Positions 53,110 through 61,701 of a stretch of DNA of 64,000 nt are shown here, one piece after another. The stretch covers positions 2,891,535 to 2,955,534 of the forward strand of contig NZ_JMEX01000008.1 in NCBI RefSeq assembly GCF_000760735.1. The letters are read 5' to 3'. Under the pieces are notes generated by a model. The model was not told the DNA's origin and did no database searches. It saw nothing but the letters and a program-made list of their open reading frames with translations. A program made the translations under genes and the position numbers. The stretch is from Rhodococcoides fascians A44A. Its GTDB lineage: Bacteria; Actinomycetota; Actinomycetes; Mycobacteriales; Mycobacteriaceae. Numbering within the stretch: the first letter of the stretch is position 1; every line of letters begins with the position of its first letter.

Positions 53110-54408
53110 GTGCCCGCTGAGAATGACGCAAAAGCCACCCTCGTTTACCCCGGTGGCGAACACAGCATGTCCATTGCCAAGGCAACCGAAGGCAATGACG
53201 GCATCGAGCTGGGTAAGTTGCTGGCCGAGACCGGCTATACGACGCTCGACGGCGGATTCGTCAACACCGCGTCGACGAAGTCTGCGATCACCTACATCGA
53301 CGGTGCTGCAGGGATCCTGCGCTACCGCGGTTACCCGATCGAACAGCTGGCCGGCAAGTCGAGCTTCATCGAGGTGAGTTACCTGCTGATCTACGGTGAG
53401 CTCCCCACGGAGGACCAGCTCGAGAAGTTCACCGACAAGATCCGCAGGCACACACTGCTGCACGAGGACCTCAAGCGATTCTTCGACGGTTTCCCGCGCA
53501 ACGCTCACCCGATGCCGGTGCTGTCCAGTGCGGTCAACGCGTTGTCCGCGTACTACCAGGATTCGTTGGATCCGAACAACCCCGAGCAGGTCGAACTCTC
53601 GACCATCCGCTTGCTCGCGAAGCTGCCTACCATCGCGGCTTATGCGTACAAGAAGTCCGTCGGTCAGCCGTTCCTGTACCCGGACAACTCGAAGAGCCTG
53701 GTCGAGAACTTCCTGACCATGACGTTCGGATTCCCGGCGGAGCCCTACGAGGTGGACCCGGAGATCGTGAAGGCTCTGGACATGCTCCTGATTCTGCACG
53801 CGGACCACGAGCAGAACTGCTCGACGTCGACGGTTCGTCTGGTCGGATCCTCGGACGCGAACCTCTTCACGTCCATCTCGGGTGGCATCAATGCTCTGTG
53901 GGGACCGCTGCACGGCGGCGCCAACCAGGCCGTCCTCGAGATGCTGGACAAGATCAAAGCGGAGGGCGGCGACGCCACCGACTTCCTGCGTCGGGTGAAG
54001 AACAAGGAAGACGGCGTGAAGCTCATGGGCTTCGGGCACCGCGTCTACAAGAACTTCGATCCGCGCGCCACGCTGGTCAAGGAGACCGCGCACAACATCC
54101 TCGGCAAGCTGGGCAACGGTGACGAGCTCCTCGACATCGCGCTCAAGCTCGAGGAGACGGCGCTCACCGACGACTACTTCGTCGAGCGCAAGCTGTACCC
54201 GAACGTGGACTTCTACACCGGGCTGATCTACCGCGCGATGGGCTTCCCGCCGCACATGTTCACGGTGCTGTTCGCCATGGGACGTCTCCCGGGCTGGATC
54301 GCGCACTGGCGTGAGATGCACGAGGATCCGACCACGAAGATCGGTCGGCCGCGTCAGATCTACACCGGTTACACCGAGCGCGACTACAAGGACGTGTCCT
54401 CGCGCTAG
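53110..54408 (+). CDS. gltA: Citrate synthase (main TCA-cycle form)
   Basis: GltA catalyses the first step of the TCA cycle. The 432-residue type II enzyme has GILRYRGYPIEQLA, HADHEQNCSTSTVRLVGSS with the first catalytic His, GGINALWGPLHGGANQAVLEML with the second, and the signature LMGFGHRVYKNFDPRATLVK. It ends EDPTTKIGRPRQIYTGYTERDY. The GTG start has GAGAGGGA upstream; the 71-base gap before it is AT-richer and probably holds its promoter. A terminator follows at 54425. Confidence 0.97.
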   Translation: MPAENDAKATLVYPGGEHSMSIAKATEGNDGIELGKLLAETGYTTLDGGFVNTASTKSAITYIDGAAGILRYRGYPIEQLAGKSSFIEVSYLLIYGELPTEDQLEKFTDKIRRHTLLHEDLKRFFDGFPRNAHPMPVLSSAVNALSAYYQDSLDPNNPEQVELSTIRLLAKLPTIAAYAYKKSVGQPFLYPDNSKSLVENFLTMTFGFPAEPYEVDPEIVKALDMLLILHADHEQNCSTSTVRLVGSSDANLFTSISGGINALWGPLHGGANQAVLEMLDKIKAEGGDATDFLRRVKNKEDGVKLMGFGHRVYKNFDPRATLVKETAHNILGKLGNGDELLDIALKLEETALTDDYFVERKLYPNVDFYTGLIYRAMGFPPHMFTVLFAMGRLPGWIAHWREMHEDPTTKIGRPRQIYTGYTERDYKDVSSR

Positions 54409-54424
54409 TCGTCACCGAGCGAAG

Positions 54425-54460
54425 AGCCGCCTGAACCTGTCACGGGGTCCAGGCGGCTTT
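54425..54460 (+). terminator. Rho-independent terminator after gltA
   Basis: A perfect 9-bp stem, AGCCGCCTG (54425-54433) with CAGGCGGCT (54450-54458), is followed by TTCGTCGTTT. It starts 17 bases after the gltA stop. The convergent RidA gene ends 22 bases further on. Confidence 0.75.
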
Positions 54461-54481
54461 CGTCGTTTCGGGGTGCACGTG

Positions 54482-54889
54482 TCAGTCGAGCACGGCCGTG
54501 GCCTCGACCTCGACCATGATGTCCGGTTCGCCGAGCGCGACGACTCCGATGAGCGTGATGGGTTTGACGGGGTCGATGCCGAGCTTCGCTGCGGCCCGCC
54601 CGACGCCTTCTCCGAGCAACGGCATCTTCTCGGCCGTCCAGTCGACGACGTAGACCGTCAGCTTCGCGACATCGTCGAACGTCCCGCCGACGGCGTTCAG
54701 CGCGGTGGCGACGTTGAGGTAGGCCTGTTCGACCTGCGCCGCGAAGTCGTTCTCCCCGACGCGGTTGCCGTCGGCGTCGCGGGCGACCTGGCCGGAAAGG
54801 AACACGAGCTTCGATCCTTCGGCGACCGAGAGTTGGCGGTAGACATCGGGTTTGGGCAGACCGTCGGGGTTGTGCAGGGTGATGGTCAT
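54482..54889 (-). CDS. RidA-family (YjgF) protein
   Basis: This 135-residue protein belongs to the RidA/YjgF/UK114 family, whose best-known members hydrolyse reactive enamine and imine intermediates. The pattern SKLVFLSGQVARDADGNRVG, AAQVEQAYLNVATALNAVGGTFDDVAKLTVYVVD and the C-terminal GEPDIMVEVEATAVLD is present. The usual archetypal Arg (as in R-x-IG-V..L) is replaced by ITLIGVVALGEPDIMVE, so it is a Rid subgroup with uncertain activity. It is divergent from the TetR gene, and a dyad lies between the two starts. Confidence 0.85.
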   Translation of the reverse strand: MTITLHNPDGLPKPDVYRQLSVAEGSKLVFLSGQVARDADGNRVGENDFAAQVEQAYLNVATALNAVGGTFDDVAKLTVYVVDWTAEKMPLLGEGVGRAAAKLGIDPVKPITLIGVVALGEPDIMVEVEATAVLD

Positions 54890-54919
54890 ATCTGGCTCCT
54901 TCGTCGGGGTTCCGAAAAT

Positions 54920-54932
54920 ATAACACTGTTAT
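54920..54932. promoter_or_regulatory. TetR operator between ridA and tetR
   Basis: ATAACACTGTTAT is a perfect 6-bp inverted repeat around one base, in the 56-base space between the divergent starts. It ends 13 bases before the TetR ATG. It is the likely autoregulatory site that also controls the RidA gene. Confidence 0.75.
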
Positions 54933-54945
54933 GTATTGTTGGGGA

Positions 54946-55554
54946 ATGGTCAGAACCAAAGATCCTCGGATCAGGTCGATGCTCATCGAACGAGCCGCGC
55001 GAATGTTGGGGGACAGGCAGCCCGTGACGCTGCGTGCGCTCGTCAAGGACACCGAGGTCTCGACTATGGCCGTGTACACCTACTTCGACGGCCTCGACGG
55101 TCTGTGGATGGCCGTGCGGCAGGAAGGTTTCAAGAGGTTGGCCGCCATGTCGGAGGCCGCGGAGGTCACGGCGGATCCGGTCCGTGACCTGGCGTCGCTC
55201 GGATCGGTGTACACACGTAACGCGTTGGAGAATCCGGATCTGTATCGAGTGATGTTCGACGCGACGGTCGATCTGGAGGATCCGGGCGGCGCTGATGCGG
55301 TTCTGCAGCATCTGGTGCTGGGGATCGACCGTGCAAAGGATGCCGGACGATTCCGGGCGGATGTGGATTCGGTGGATCTCGCGCTTCAGGCTTGGATCGT
55401 CGGGCATGGGCTGGTCTCGCTCGTCGTGACCGGGCCGCTCGACGAGGCTGCGTTGGCCTACGGGGCGTCGATGCTCACGGCGGTGTACGTCGCCGCCGGC
55501 GACGACGAAGCCCGCTGCCGTGAATCCGTGGCAGCGGGCTGGGAGTTCGGGTGA
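54946..55554 (+). CDS. TetR-family regulator
   Basis: This 202-residue regulator has an N-terminal HTH (about residues 10-55: IRSMLIERAARMLGDRQPVTLRALVKDTEVSTMAVYTYFDGLDGLWMAV) and a helical ligand domain with VRDLASLGSVYTRNALENPDLYRVMFD, the TetR_C pattern. The ATG at 54946 gives MVRTKDPR. It is divergent from the RidA gene and presumably represses it. The ligand is unknown. The gene ends four bases before the nitrilase stop. Confidence 0.88.
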   Translation: MVRTKDPRIRSMLIERAARMLGDRQPVTLRALVKDTEVSTMAVYTYFDGLDGLWMAVRQEGFKRLAAMSEAAEVTADPVRDLASLGSVYTRNALENPDLYRVMFDATVDLEDPGGADAVLQHLVLGIDRAKDAGRFRADVDSVDLALQAWIVGHGLVSLVVTGPLDEAALAYGASMLTAVYVAAGDDEARCRESVAAGWEFG

Positions 55555-55558
55555 CCCG

Positions 55559-56353
55559 TCAGAACTGTCGGCGGTTCTTCAGGACCGGTAGGTTCTGGCG
55601 CACCGACTCGACCTGTGTGGTGTCGATGTCCACGGTCAGCATGCCGGGAGTCGTGTCGAGTTGACCCAGTACCTCGCCGGTGGGGGAGCTGACGATGGAG
55701 TGGCCGACGCCCAGGGGCGCGGTTCCGTTCGACTGCTCGGGTTGTGCTTGGTCGCAGGCGGCGATGAACGCCGTGGAGTCGAGGGCGCGGGCTCGGGCGA
55801 GCAGCGACCACTGTTCGGCCTTGCCCGGACCGGAGCCCCACGACGCGGCGACGACGACCAGTTGAGCGCCGAGGTCGCCGAGCTTCTGGAACAACGCGGG
55901 GAAGCGTATGTCGTAGCACGTCGCGAAGCCGATGCGTACACCGTCGATGTCGAGGACGAGCGGTTCGGAACCCGGTGCGACCGTGTCGGATTCGGCGAAA
56001 CCGAAGGCGTCGAAGAGGTGGATCTTGTCGTAGCTCGCGTCGACGCCGTCGCCGGTGACCAGGAGGGTGTTGGCGACACGGTCGTCGTCGGCGGGGGTGA
56101 ACATTCCCGCGACGATCGTGATTCCGACGCTGGACGCGATCGCACGGACGCCGTCGGCCCACGGGCCGTCGAGGGGTTCTGCGACGCCGCGAATCGGTCC
56201 GCCGAAGCACCGCATCATCGCTTCCGGGAAGACGACGACGGAGGATCCGGCTTCTTTGGCTGCGCGGGCGTGGGTGTCGATGATTCGCAGATTGTCCGAT
56301 GGTTCAGTTCCACTGGTGACCTGGGCAAGGCTGATTCGGAGGCTGGTGCTCAT
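55559..56353 (-). CDS. Carbon-nitrogen hydrolase (nitrilase superfamily)
   Basis: This is a 264-residue amidase-type enzyme with the complete catalytic triad: Glu44 in VVVFPEAMM, Lys110 in SYDKIHLFDAFGF and Cys146 in IGFATCYDIRFPALF. The closing part SWGSGPGKAEQWSLLARARALDSTAFIAACDQ is typical of the Nit/omega-amidase and related branches, which release ammonia from small amides. A long upstream extension of the frame is not needed; the ATG at 56353 gives the family start STSLRISLAQV. It is divergent from the GntR gene, and the GntR dyad at 56408 lies between, so expression should depend on that regulator. Confidence 0.9.
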   Translation of the reverse strand: MSTSLRISLAQVTSGTEPSDNLRIIDTHARAAKEAGSSVVVFPEAMMRCFGGPIRGVAEPLDGPWADGVRAIASSVGITIVAGMFTPADDDRVANTLLVTGDGVDASYDKIHLFDAFGFAESDTVAPGSEPLVLDIDGVRIGFATCYDIRFPALFQKLGDLGAQLVVVAASWGSGPGKAEQWSLLARARALDSTAFIAACDQAQPEQSNGTAPLGVGHSIVSSPTGEVLGQLDTTPGMLTVDIDTTQVESVRQNLPVLKNRRQF

Positions 56354-56407
56354 CTGCTGATCTCCTGTTTCGTGGGCGCTGTGCATGGTTTCGTAGCGCG
56401 TCGAGAG

Positions 56408-56424
56408 GTATACATATCGTATGC
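56408..56424. promoter_or_regulatory. GntR dyad, copy 1, over the GntR start codon
   Basis: GTATACATATCGTATGC is an imperfect inverted repeat (GTATAC and the complement of GTATGC). The same 17-bp pattern GTATACANNNCGTATGC recurs at 58430-58446. It overlaps the GntR ATG at 56421, so binding would block a near-leaderless transcript of the regulator and the divergent hydrolase promoter. Confidence 0.8.
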
Positions 56425-57062
56425 AATCGGTGTCGGGTAGGGACAAGGCGTACTCGTTCGTTCGTGACCAAGTGCTCACGTCACCTGCGGCCACCGGAAC
56501 ATTTCTGAACGAGCAGGACCTGGCGACTCGAATCGGGGTGTCTCGCACGCCGGTTCGTGAAGCCCTGTTGATGTTGCAGGCGGAGGGTCTTGTCGAGATG
56601 GTACCCAAGCGGGGTGCTCACGTTCCCGCGATGTCCGGCCGCCAGATCGGTGAGTTGATGGAGTTGCGAGGCGTGCTGGAGCGTCACGCGGGCTCGGTGG
56701 CCGTCGGAACCGGCACCCCGCCGGTGGCCCTGATGCGCGACGCCCTCGGTGCTCAGGAGGTGCTCGCCGAGGTTCGAACCGATGATGCTGCAAAGGAATT
56801 CATCGACCTCGACGGCAGGTTCCATCAAATTCTGATCGATTCCGCCGGCAGTGAACTGCTGTCGCGGACGTACGCAGGCCTGCGGGCCCGTCAGCTGCGC
56901 GTCGGATTGACCGCGTTGTTCGCGGCGTCCGATCGCCAGCGCAACGTGTGCACCGAGCACGAGGCCATCGTCGTCGCTCTCGAGAGCGGCGACGAGGACC
57001 TCGTGCATCGGGCGATCGACGATCATCTGGAAGTCACACTGCAGATCCTGTTGAGGGCGTAG
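56421..57062 (+). CDS. GntR-family regulator (FadR subgroup)
   Basis: This 213-residue protein has an N-terminal winged helix (AYSFVRDQVLTSPAATGTFLNEQDLATRIGVSRTPVREALLMLQAEGLVEMVPKRGAHV, about 10-68). The C-terminal all-helical FCD domain has the metal- or ligand-binding pattern DLDGRFHQILIDSAG, then a further His in CTEHEAIVVAL and a third in AIDDHLEVTLQ. Effectors of such proteins are usually small organic acids. Two copies of the same dyad, at its own start and before the DUF2848 gene, define a small regulon. Its end overlaps the convergent transporter gene by 29 bases. Confidence 0.92.
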   Translation: MQSVSGRDKAYSFVRDQVLTSPAATGTFLNEQDLATRIGVSRTPVREALLMLQAEGLVEMVPKRGAHVPAMSGRQIGELMELRGVLERHAGSVAVGTGTPPVALMRDALGAQEVLAEVRTDDAAKEFIDLDGRFHQILIDSAGSELLSRTYAGLRARQLRVGLTALFAASDRQRNVCTEHEAIVVALESGDEDLVHRAIDDHLEVTLQILLRA

Positions 57063-58368
57063 TCGCGCGAATGACCTCGTACTCCTCTTCCTCGGCACGG
57101 TCGGGGTTGCGTCCGAGTGCGAGGCCGAGGACGGTCAGGGCGCCGACGACGGCGACGTAGGCGACGATCAGCGTCCAGGTGTCGGTCTTGTCCAGCAGGA
57201 AGACGAAGATCAGCGGTGCCATGGCTCCACCGACCACTCCTGCGAGGGTGTAGGCGAGCGAGCTGCCGGTCGATCGCAGGCGCACGGTGAACTGCTCGGT
57301 GACGAAGGCTGCCTGCGGTCCGTACATGAACGAGTGGAACGCCAGTCCGACGACGACGCCGAGGATCAGCAGCGGCAGCGAGCTTCCGCCGATGATCAGG
57401 AAGAACACTGCGCTCCAGGCGACTCCACCGACGGCGGCGACGCCGTAGACGAGGCGGCGGTTGATGCGGTCGGACAGGGCGCCGGCGAGCGGGATCAGGC
57501 CGAGCTGGAATGCGGAGCCGATGAGAATGGCGATCAGAACTTCGCTGCGTTCGAAGCCGAGCTTCTGTGTGCCGTACGTGATGGAGAAGACGGTGAACAG
57601 TGCGTAGATGACGTCGGGGGCGATGCGGGACAGAATCGCGGCGATCAGAGGGCGACGCTGAAACTTGAAGACCTCGCTGATCGGCGCTTCGGAGCGATCT
57701 CCGCTTTCCTGGAGTGCCTTGAACACCGGAGTGTCCTCCAGCTTCAGGCGAATCCACAGTCCGAAGCCGACGAGTACTGCGGAGAGCAGGAATGCGACGC
57801 GCCAGCCCCAGGATTCGAACTGCTCCTCGGTCAGGGCGAGGGTGAGTGCGGCGAGAGCACCGTTGGCGAGGAGGTTTCCGGCTGGGGGACCGATCTGTGC
57901 GGCCGACGACCAGAAGCCGCGCTGACGGGGGTTGCCGTATTCGCTCGACAGAAGTACCGCGCCGCCCCATTCGCCGCCGACGGCCACGCCCTGGGCGAAG
58001 CGCATCGTGACCAGGAGGATCGGGGCGACGATGCCGATGGTGTCGTAACCCGGGATCAAACCGATGAGGAATGTGGTGACGCCGATCAGCAGCAGCGTGA
58101 TGACCAACAACTGCTTGCGGCCGATGACGTCGCCGAGGCGTCCGAAGACGAATCCGCCGACGGGGCGTGCCACGTATCCGACCGCGTAGGTCGAGAAGGC
58201 CAGCAGGGTGCCGGTCAGTGGATCGCTGTCGGGAAAGAAGACGATCGGGAAGATCAGGGCGGCCGCCGCGGAGTAGACGGCAAAGTCGTACCACTCCAAT
58301 GCGGTGCCCGTCAGGCTGGCCGCAAATGCCTTGACCAGGCCTTTCTTTTCGACTGTCTGCGCAGTCAT
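57034..58368 (-). CDS. MHS-family metabolite:H+ symporter (MFS)
   Basis: This is a 444-residue, 12-helix importer of the metabolite:H+ symporter branch (ShiA, ProP, KgtP type). The signature AFAASLTGTALEWYDFAVYSAAAALIFPIVFFP is at residues 14-46, GRLGDVIGRKQLLV is motif A, and MRFAQGVAVGGEWGGAVLLSSEYG is highly characteristic. The ATG at 58368 is preceded by GGAGTTG. It is divergent from the DUF2848 gene, with the second GntR dyad between. It most likely imports the organic acid or amide degraded by the neighbouring hydrolases. Confidence 0.92.
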   Translation of the reverse strand: MTAQTVEKKGLVKAFAASLTGTALEWYDFAVYSAAAALIFPIVFFPDSDPLTGTLLAFSTYAVGYVARPVGGFVFGRLGDVIGRKQLLVITLLLIGVTTFLIGLIPGYDTIGIVAPILLVTMRFAQGVAVGGEWGGAVLLSSEYGNPRQRGFWSSAAQIGPPAGNLLANGALAALTLALTEEQFESWGWRVAFLLSAVLVGFGLWIRLKLEDTPVFKALQESGDRSEAPISEVFKFQRRPLIAAILSRIAPDVIYALFTVFSITYGTQKLGFERSEVLIAILIGSAFQLGLIPLAGALSDRINRRLVYGVAAVGGVAWSAVFFLIIGGSSLPLLILGVVVGLAFHSFMYGPQAAFVTEQFTVRLRSTGSSLAYTLAGVVGGAMAPLIFVFLLDKTDTWTLIVAYVAVVGALTVLGLALGRNPDRAEEEEYEVIRATTPSTGSAV

Positions 58369-58429
58369 GGCAACTCCTTCGTCTGTGCCTTGGATCACTG
58401 TATCCGTTGTACTGATTCCATACTTGCTG

Positions 58430-58446
58430 TATACAAGACGTATGCG
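58430..58446. promoter_or_regulatory. GntR dyad, copy 2, between transporter and DUF2848 genes
   Basis: GTATACAAGACGTATGC repeats the dyad found at 56408-56424, identical in 14 of 17 bases including both arms. It lies 62 bases before the transporter start and 52 before the DUF2848 start, in the shared 129-base divergent promoter. Confidence 0.8.
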
Positions 58447-58497
58447 CAAGCTTTTCGGCGTATTCGAAACAATCAATTAACGAGAGAGGCATTCACG

Positions 58498-59172
58498 ATG
58501 CTGACGTTCACGCTTCCGGACGGAACCACCGAGACCGTCGAACCGCTGAATCTGCTCAACGCCGGCTACGCGGGCCGCAACCAGGAAGAAGTTGCTCATC
58601 ACATCGCCGAGCTGGCCGAACTCGGTGTTCCGGCACCGACCGTCACGCCCGCGATGTACCCCATCTCGCCGTACCTGGCTCAGCAGACGAACGCCGTGCA
58701 CGTGCAGCACGGGCGCACCTCCGGTGAAGCCGAGTGGGCGCTCGTCGTTCTCGGCGATACCGACGACGACGTGCTGCTCACCGTCGCGTGTGATCACACC
58801 GACCGCGACCTCGAGGTCCACAGCGTCGCGTGGAGCAAGAACGCATCACCCGACGTGCTCGGTTCCGGTGCGTGGCGTCTGTCCGACGTCGCGGACCGCA
58901 TCGACGACATCACGCTGAAGGCATGGGTCGGCGAGACCCCGATTCAGACGGGGTCGCTGGCCGATCTCCTCGCTCCGAAGTACTGGCTCGACGTGCTCCG
59001 TGAGCGCGGGCTGTTCAAGCGCGGAACCATCCTGATCTCGGGCACGATCTCGATGCATCCCGGCGTCGACCAGTTCGCCGACGCGTGGAAGGTCGAGATG
59101 TCCGACGCCGCCACCGGAAACGTGCTGACCTGCGAATACGACGTCATTCGCATGGCTGACCCGATCGGCTGA
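58498..59172 (+). CDS. DUF2848 protein (possible hydrolase)
   Basis: This is a 224-residue soluble protein beginning LTFTLPDGTTETVEPLNLLNAGYAGRNQEEVAHHIAELAELGVPAPTVTPAMYPI, with later segments LLTVACDHTDRDLEV, PKYWLDVLRERGLFKRGTILISGTIS and VEMSDAATGNVLTCEYDVI. It fits DUF2848. Its layout recalls fumarylacetoacetate-hydrolase-like proteins (a conserved DHTDRD stretch and a late GTI.SG), but this is a guess. The start has GAGAGG upstream. Shared control with the transporter and the amidase-type enzyme suggests it acts on the same compound. Confidence 0.75.
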   Translation: MLTFTLPDGTTETVEPLNLLNAGYAGRNQEEVAHHIAELAELGVPAPTVTPAMYPISPYLAQQTNAVHVQHGRTSGEAEWALVVLGDTDDDVLLTVACDHTDRDLEVHSVAWSKNASPDVLGSGAWRLSDVADRIDDITLKAWVGETPIQTGSLADLLAPKYWLDVLRERGLFKRGTILISGTISMHPGVDQFADAWKVEMSDAATGNVLTCEYDVIRMADPIG

Positions 59173-59196
59173 CCAGCGCGACGTAGGGTGGAGTGC

Positions 59197-59556
59197 GTGA
59201 CGAAGCCAATTATCGAGTTCCAGGCAGGCCCTCCACCCATCGATCTAGTGCTGGTGGACTTGGTCGAGGGAGACGGTGACGAAGCCTCACCCGGCGATAC
59301 CGTCGAGGTGCATTACGTCGGGGTCGAGTTCGACTCGGGCGAGGAGTTCGACTCCTCGTGGAACCGCGGGGAGTCCATCAAGTTCCCGCTCCAGAACCTG
59401 ATTCAGGGCTGGCAGGACGGCATCCCCGGGATGAAGGTGGGCGGACGCCGTCAGCTCACCATTCCGCCGGAGCTCGCCTACGGCCCGGCCGGACACGGTC
59501 ATCGCCTGTCCGGTAAGACCCTCGTGTTCGTGATCGACCTGCTCGGCGTCAACTGA
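59197..59556 (+). CDS. FKBP-type peptidyl-prolyl isomerase
   Basis: This 119-residue single-domain FKBP accelerates proline isomerisation in folding proteins. Typical motifs are VEVHYVGVEFDSGEEFDSSWNRGESIKFPLQN (about 39-70), LIQGWQDGIPGMKVGGRRQLTIPPELAYG and LVFVIDLLGV at the end. There is no signal peptide, so it is cytoplasmic. The GTG at 59197 has GGAG upstream; another GTG at 59188 is less likely. It precedes the two-component genes but is separated by 62 bases. Confidence 0.92.
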   Translation: MTKPIIEFQAGPPPIDLVLVDLVEGDGDEASPGDTVEVHYVGVEFDSGEEFDSSWNRGESIKFPLQNLIQGWQDGIPGMKVGGRRQLTIPPELAYGPAGHGHRLSGKTLVFVIDLLGVN

Positions 59557-59618
59557 CGTAGACCGGTCGTCGACCAAGTGCCCACAGTTCGAAGTCTCCC
59601 GAAGTAGACTTTTCGGAC

Positions 59619-60302
59619 ATGTGGGCATTGGTCGTCGAAAACGACGATCGCGTGGCCCGTGCTCTGCGTCGGTTCTTGCATGCCGAGGGTTTCGACGTCG
59701 AACGGGTCGGCGCGGTCGCGGCAGCCCGCCGAGCGATGGCCCGGCAGGACTTCGCCATTGCTCTCGTCGACCTCGGTCTCGACGACGGAGACGGTGTGGA
59801 CGTGATCCGAGCGCTGCGGGACCATCCGTCCACCGGGGTCATCGCCGTCACAGCGCGTGGGGCCACGAACGACCGCGTCCGCGGACTTCGTGCCGGCGCG
59901 GACGACTATCTGGTCAAGCCCTTCGGGATCGCCGAGCTCATGGCGCGTATCGACGCCGTGATGCGCAGGCTCAGGCTCTCGTCCGTACCTCTGGAATCGC
60001 AGGGTCGTATCGGGCACGGGGAGCTGTGCATCGATCGCGACCGTCACGAAGTTCTGCTGGCAGGCACGGTTCTTCCGTTGACCCGCAAGGAGTTCGACGT
60101 GCTCGTGCTCCTCGCTCAGAACGTGGACGTCGTGGTCGAGCGCGACCGCATCCTGGATCACGTGTGGCAGTCCGCCCGCGAAGGAAACACCAGGACCCTC
60201 GACACCCACATGGCGTCGCTTCGCACCAAACTCGGCGCCGCAGCGTCGATCACGACGGTCCGAGGCGTCGGATATCGGCTCGAATCGGCGTCCGAGAGCT
60301 GA
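59619..60302 (+). CDS. OmpR-family response regulator
   Basis: This 227-residue regulator has a receiver domain (acidic ENDD at 7-10, Asp51 in LVDLGLDDGDG, Lys near 105 in YLVKPFG) and a winged-helix effector domain with LTRKEFDVLVLLAQNVDVVVERDRILDHVW and TLDTHMASLRTKLG, then VRGVGYRLE. It is followed nine bases later by its kinase. The likely target is the DctA-type symporter gene and the TAXI gene downstream, as in other dicarboxylate- or tricarboxylate-responsive systems. Confidence 0.92.
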   Translation: MWALVVENDDRVARALRRFLHAEGFDVERVGAVAAARRAMARQDFAIALVDLGLDDGDGVDVIRALRDHPSTGVIAVTARGATNDRVRGLRAGADDYLVKPFGIAELMARIDAVMRRLRLSSVPLESQGRIGHGELCIDRDRHEVLLAGTVLPLTRKEFDVLVLLAQNVDVVVERDRILDHVWQSAREGNTRTLDTHMASLRTKLGAAASITTVRGVGYRLESASES

Positions 60303-60311
60303 CGGACAGCC

Positions 60312-61700
60312 GTGCGCAGACGGATCGTTCTCAGCATGGTCCCGGTGATCGCCCTTCTCGTTCTCGGCGTGGGTATCCCGTACGCGATTCTGGTGTCCGA
60401 GCGCGCAACCCAGCGTGTGTTCATCGACCGGACCGGTGACGCAGTGCGATTCGCCTCCGAGGTGGACGCGGCGATCGAATCCGGGGAATCGACCGGGCTG
60501 GGAGAGGAACTGGCGTCGTACTCGGCGTTGTACGACTCAGCGGTGTGGGTGCTCGCTCTGGACGGGGCGACCGTGTACGACCCCGGCGTTCCGCTTCCCG
60601 ACGACGAGGAACTGGCCGGTGCCGTCAGGCGTGCGTTCGCGGGCGGCCGGGTGTCCGAGGCGCCGACTGTCTACCCGTGGACCGCCGCTCCCGTGCGGGT
60701 GGTCGAACCGGTCGGCCGGGACTCCCAGGTGACCGCCGTCGTCGTCATCGAGGCTCCGACGGACACGTTGCGCGCCGGGAGCCTGTCCCAATGGGCTGTC
60801 GGTATCGGAGTGTTGGTGGTCGCCGTCGCCGGGTTGCTCGCCGGGTTGTGGCCGCTGACATCGTGGATTCTTCGGCCCGTCCGCGATCTGGAGCGCAGCA
60901 CTGCCGGTATCGGCGCAGGCGATTTCACGACCCGCGCGGACGTCGATCGAGGCCCGCAGGAGCTACGCGAACTGTCGGAATCGTTCAACACGATGGCCGA
61001 CACCGTCGAGCGGTCGATGCAGCGTCAGCGCGCGTTCGTCACCGACGCCGCCCACCAGCTCCGAAATCCGTTGGCCAGCTTGCGTTTGTCGGTCGAGAAT
61101 CTACGGCCCTGGCTGCGCGACGGTGACGCCCGCGAGGCCCACGAGGATGCCGTTGCCGAGACGGTGGAACTGGGTGCGACGTTCGAAGCGATGCTCGGCG
61201 CCGTCTCCGCGGAGCGGGACGACGGTGAACGTGACGGTGACCTGTGCTCGGTTGTCGACGTGTTCGATGCCGCGCGGCCGCGGTGGCAGGCGTGCGCGGA
61301 GAGCGCCGGGGTTCGGTTGGTGATCGAGGAACCGGCTCCGGGGTGTCGCACCGTCCGCCAACCCTCCGGTGGCCTCGTCGCGGTGCTCGACGAACTGGTG
61401 TCCAACGCCGCCCGGCTGTCCGGCGGCACGACGGTGACGGTCCGGATGCGCACCGAATCCGAGGGTCGCTGGGCGTTGTTCGAGGTGGAGGACGATGGTC
61501 GCGGGTTGTCGGAATCGGAGACGACTGCGGCGACGGGGAGATTCTGGCGCGCGCCACGGCATCAGAACGTGGCCGGGACAGGGTTGGGTCTTGCCATCGT
61601 GAGTGATGTGGTGGCCGATGTGGGAGGAACGTTTGACTTACGGGGTGCTTCCGGTGGCGGAATCGTGGCGACTGTTCGATTGCCCTGTGCGTCAGCGTGA
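60312..61700 (+). CDS. Sensor histidine kinase (HisKA, with HAMP)
   Basis: This is a 462-residue kinase. Helix 1 spans about 7-27 and helix 2 about 160-180; between them lies an extracellular sensor domain of about 130 residues. A HAMP segment (ILRPVRDLERSTAGIGAGDFTTRADV) follows. The H-box FVTDAAHQLRNPLASLRLSVENL sits near 240-262, and the ATPase domain has LDELVSNAARLSGG, EVEDDGRGLSE and GTGLGLAIVSDVVADVGG. The start is a GTG. Its stop is two bases before the convergent TAXI gene stop. Confidence 0.92.
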   Translation: MRRRIVLSMVPVIALLVLGVGIPYAILVSERATQRVFIDRTGDAVRFASEVDAAIESGESTGLGEELASYSALYDSAVWVLALDGATVYDPGVPLPDDEELAGAVRRAFAGGRVSEAPTVYPWTAAPVRVVEPVGRDSQVTAVVVIEAPTDTLRAGSLSQWAVGIGVLVVAVAGLLAGLWPLTSWILRPVRDLERSTAGIGAGDFTTRADVDRGPQELRELSESFNTMADTVERSMQRQRAFVTDAAHQLRNPLASLRLSVENLRPWLRDGDAREAHEDAVAETVELGATFEAMLGAVSAERDDGERDGDLCSVVDVFDAARPRWQACAESAGVRLVIEEPAPGCRTVRQPSGGLVAVLDELVSNAARLSGGTTVTVRMRTESEGRWALFEVEDDGRGLSESETTAATGRFWRAPRHQNVAGTGLGLAIVSDVVADVGGTFDLRGASGGGIVATVRLPCASA

Positions 61701-61701
61701 G

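Noticed and set aside
57334-58497. N-terminal extension of the DUF2848 frame across the transporter gene
   Set aside because: The extra residues are an acidic, Gln-rich shadow of the MHS transporter; the ATG at 58498 has a GAGAGG ribosome site and the family N-terminus.
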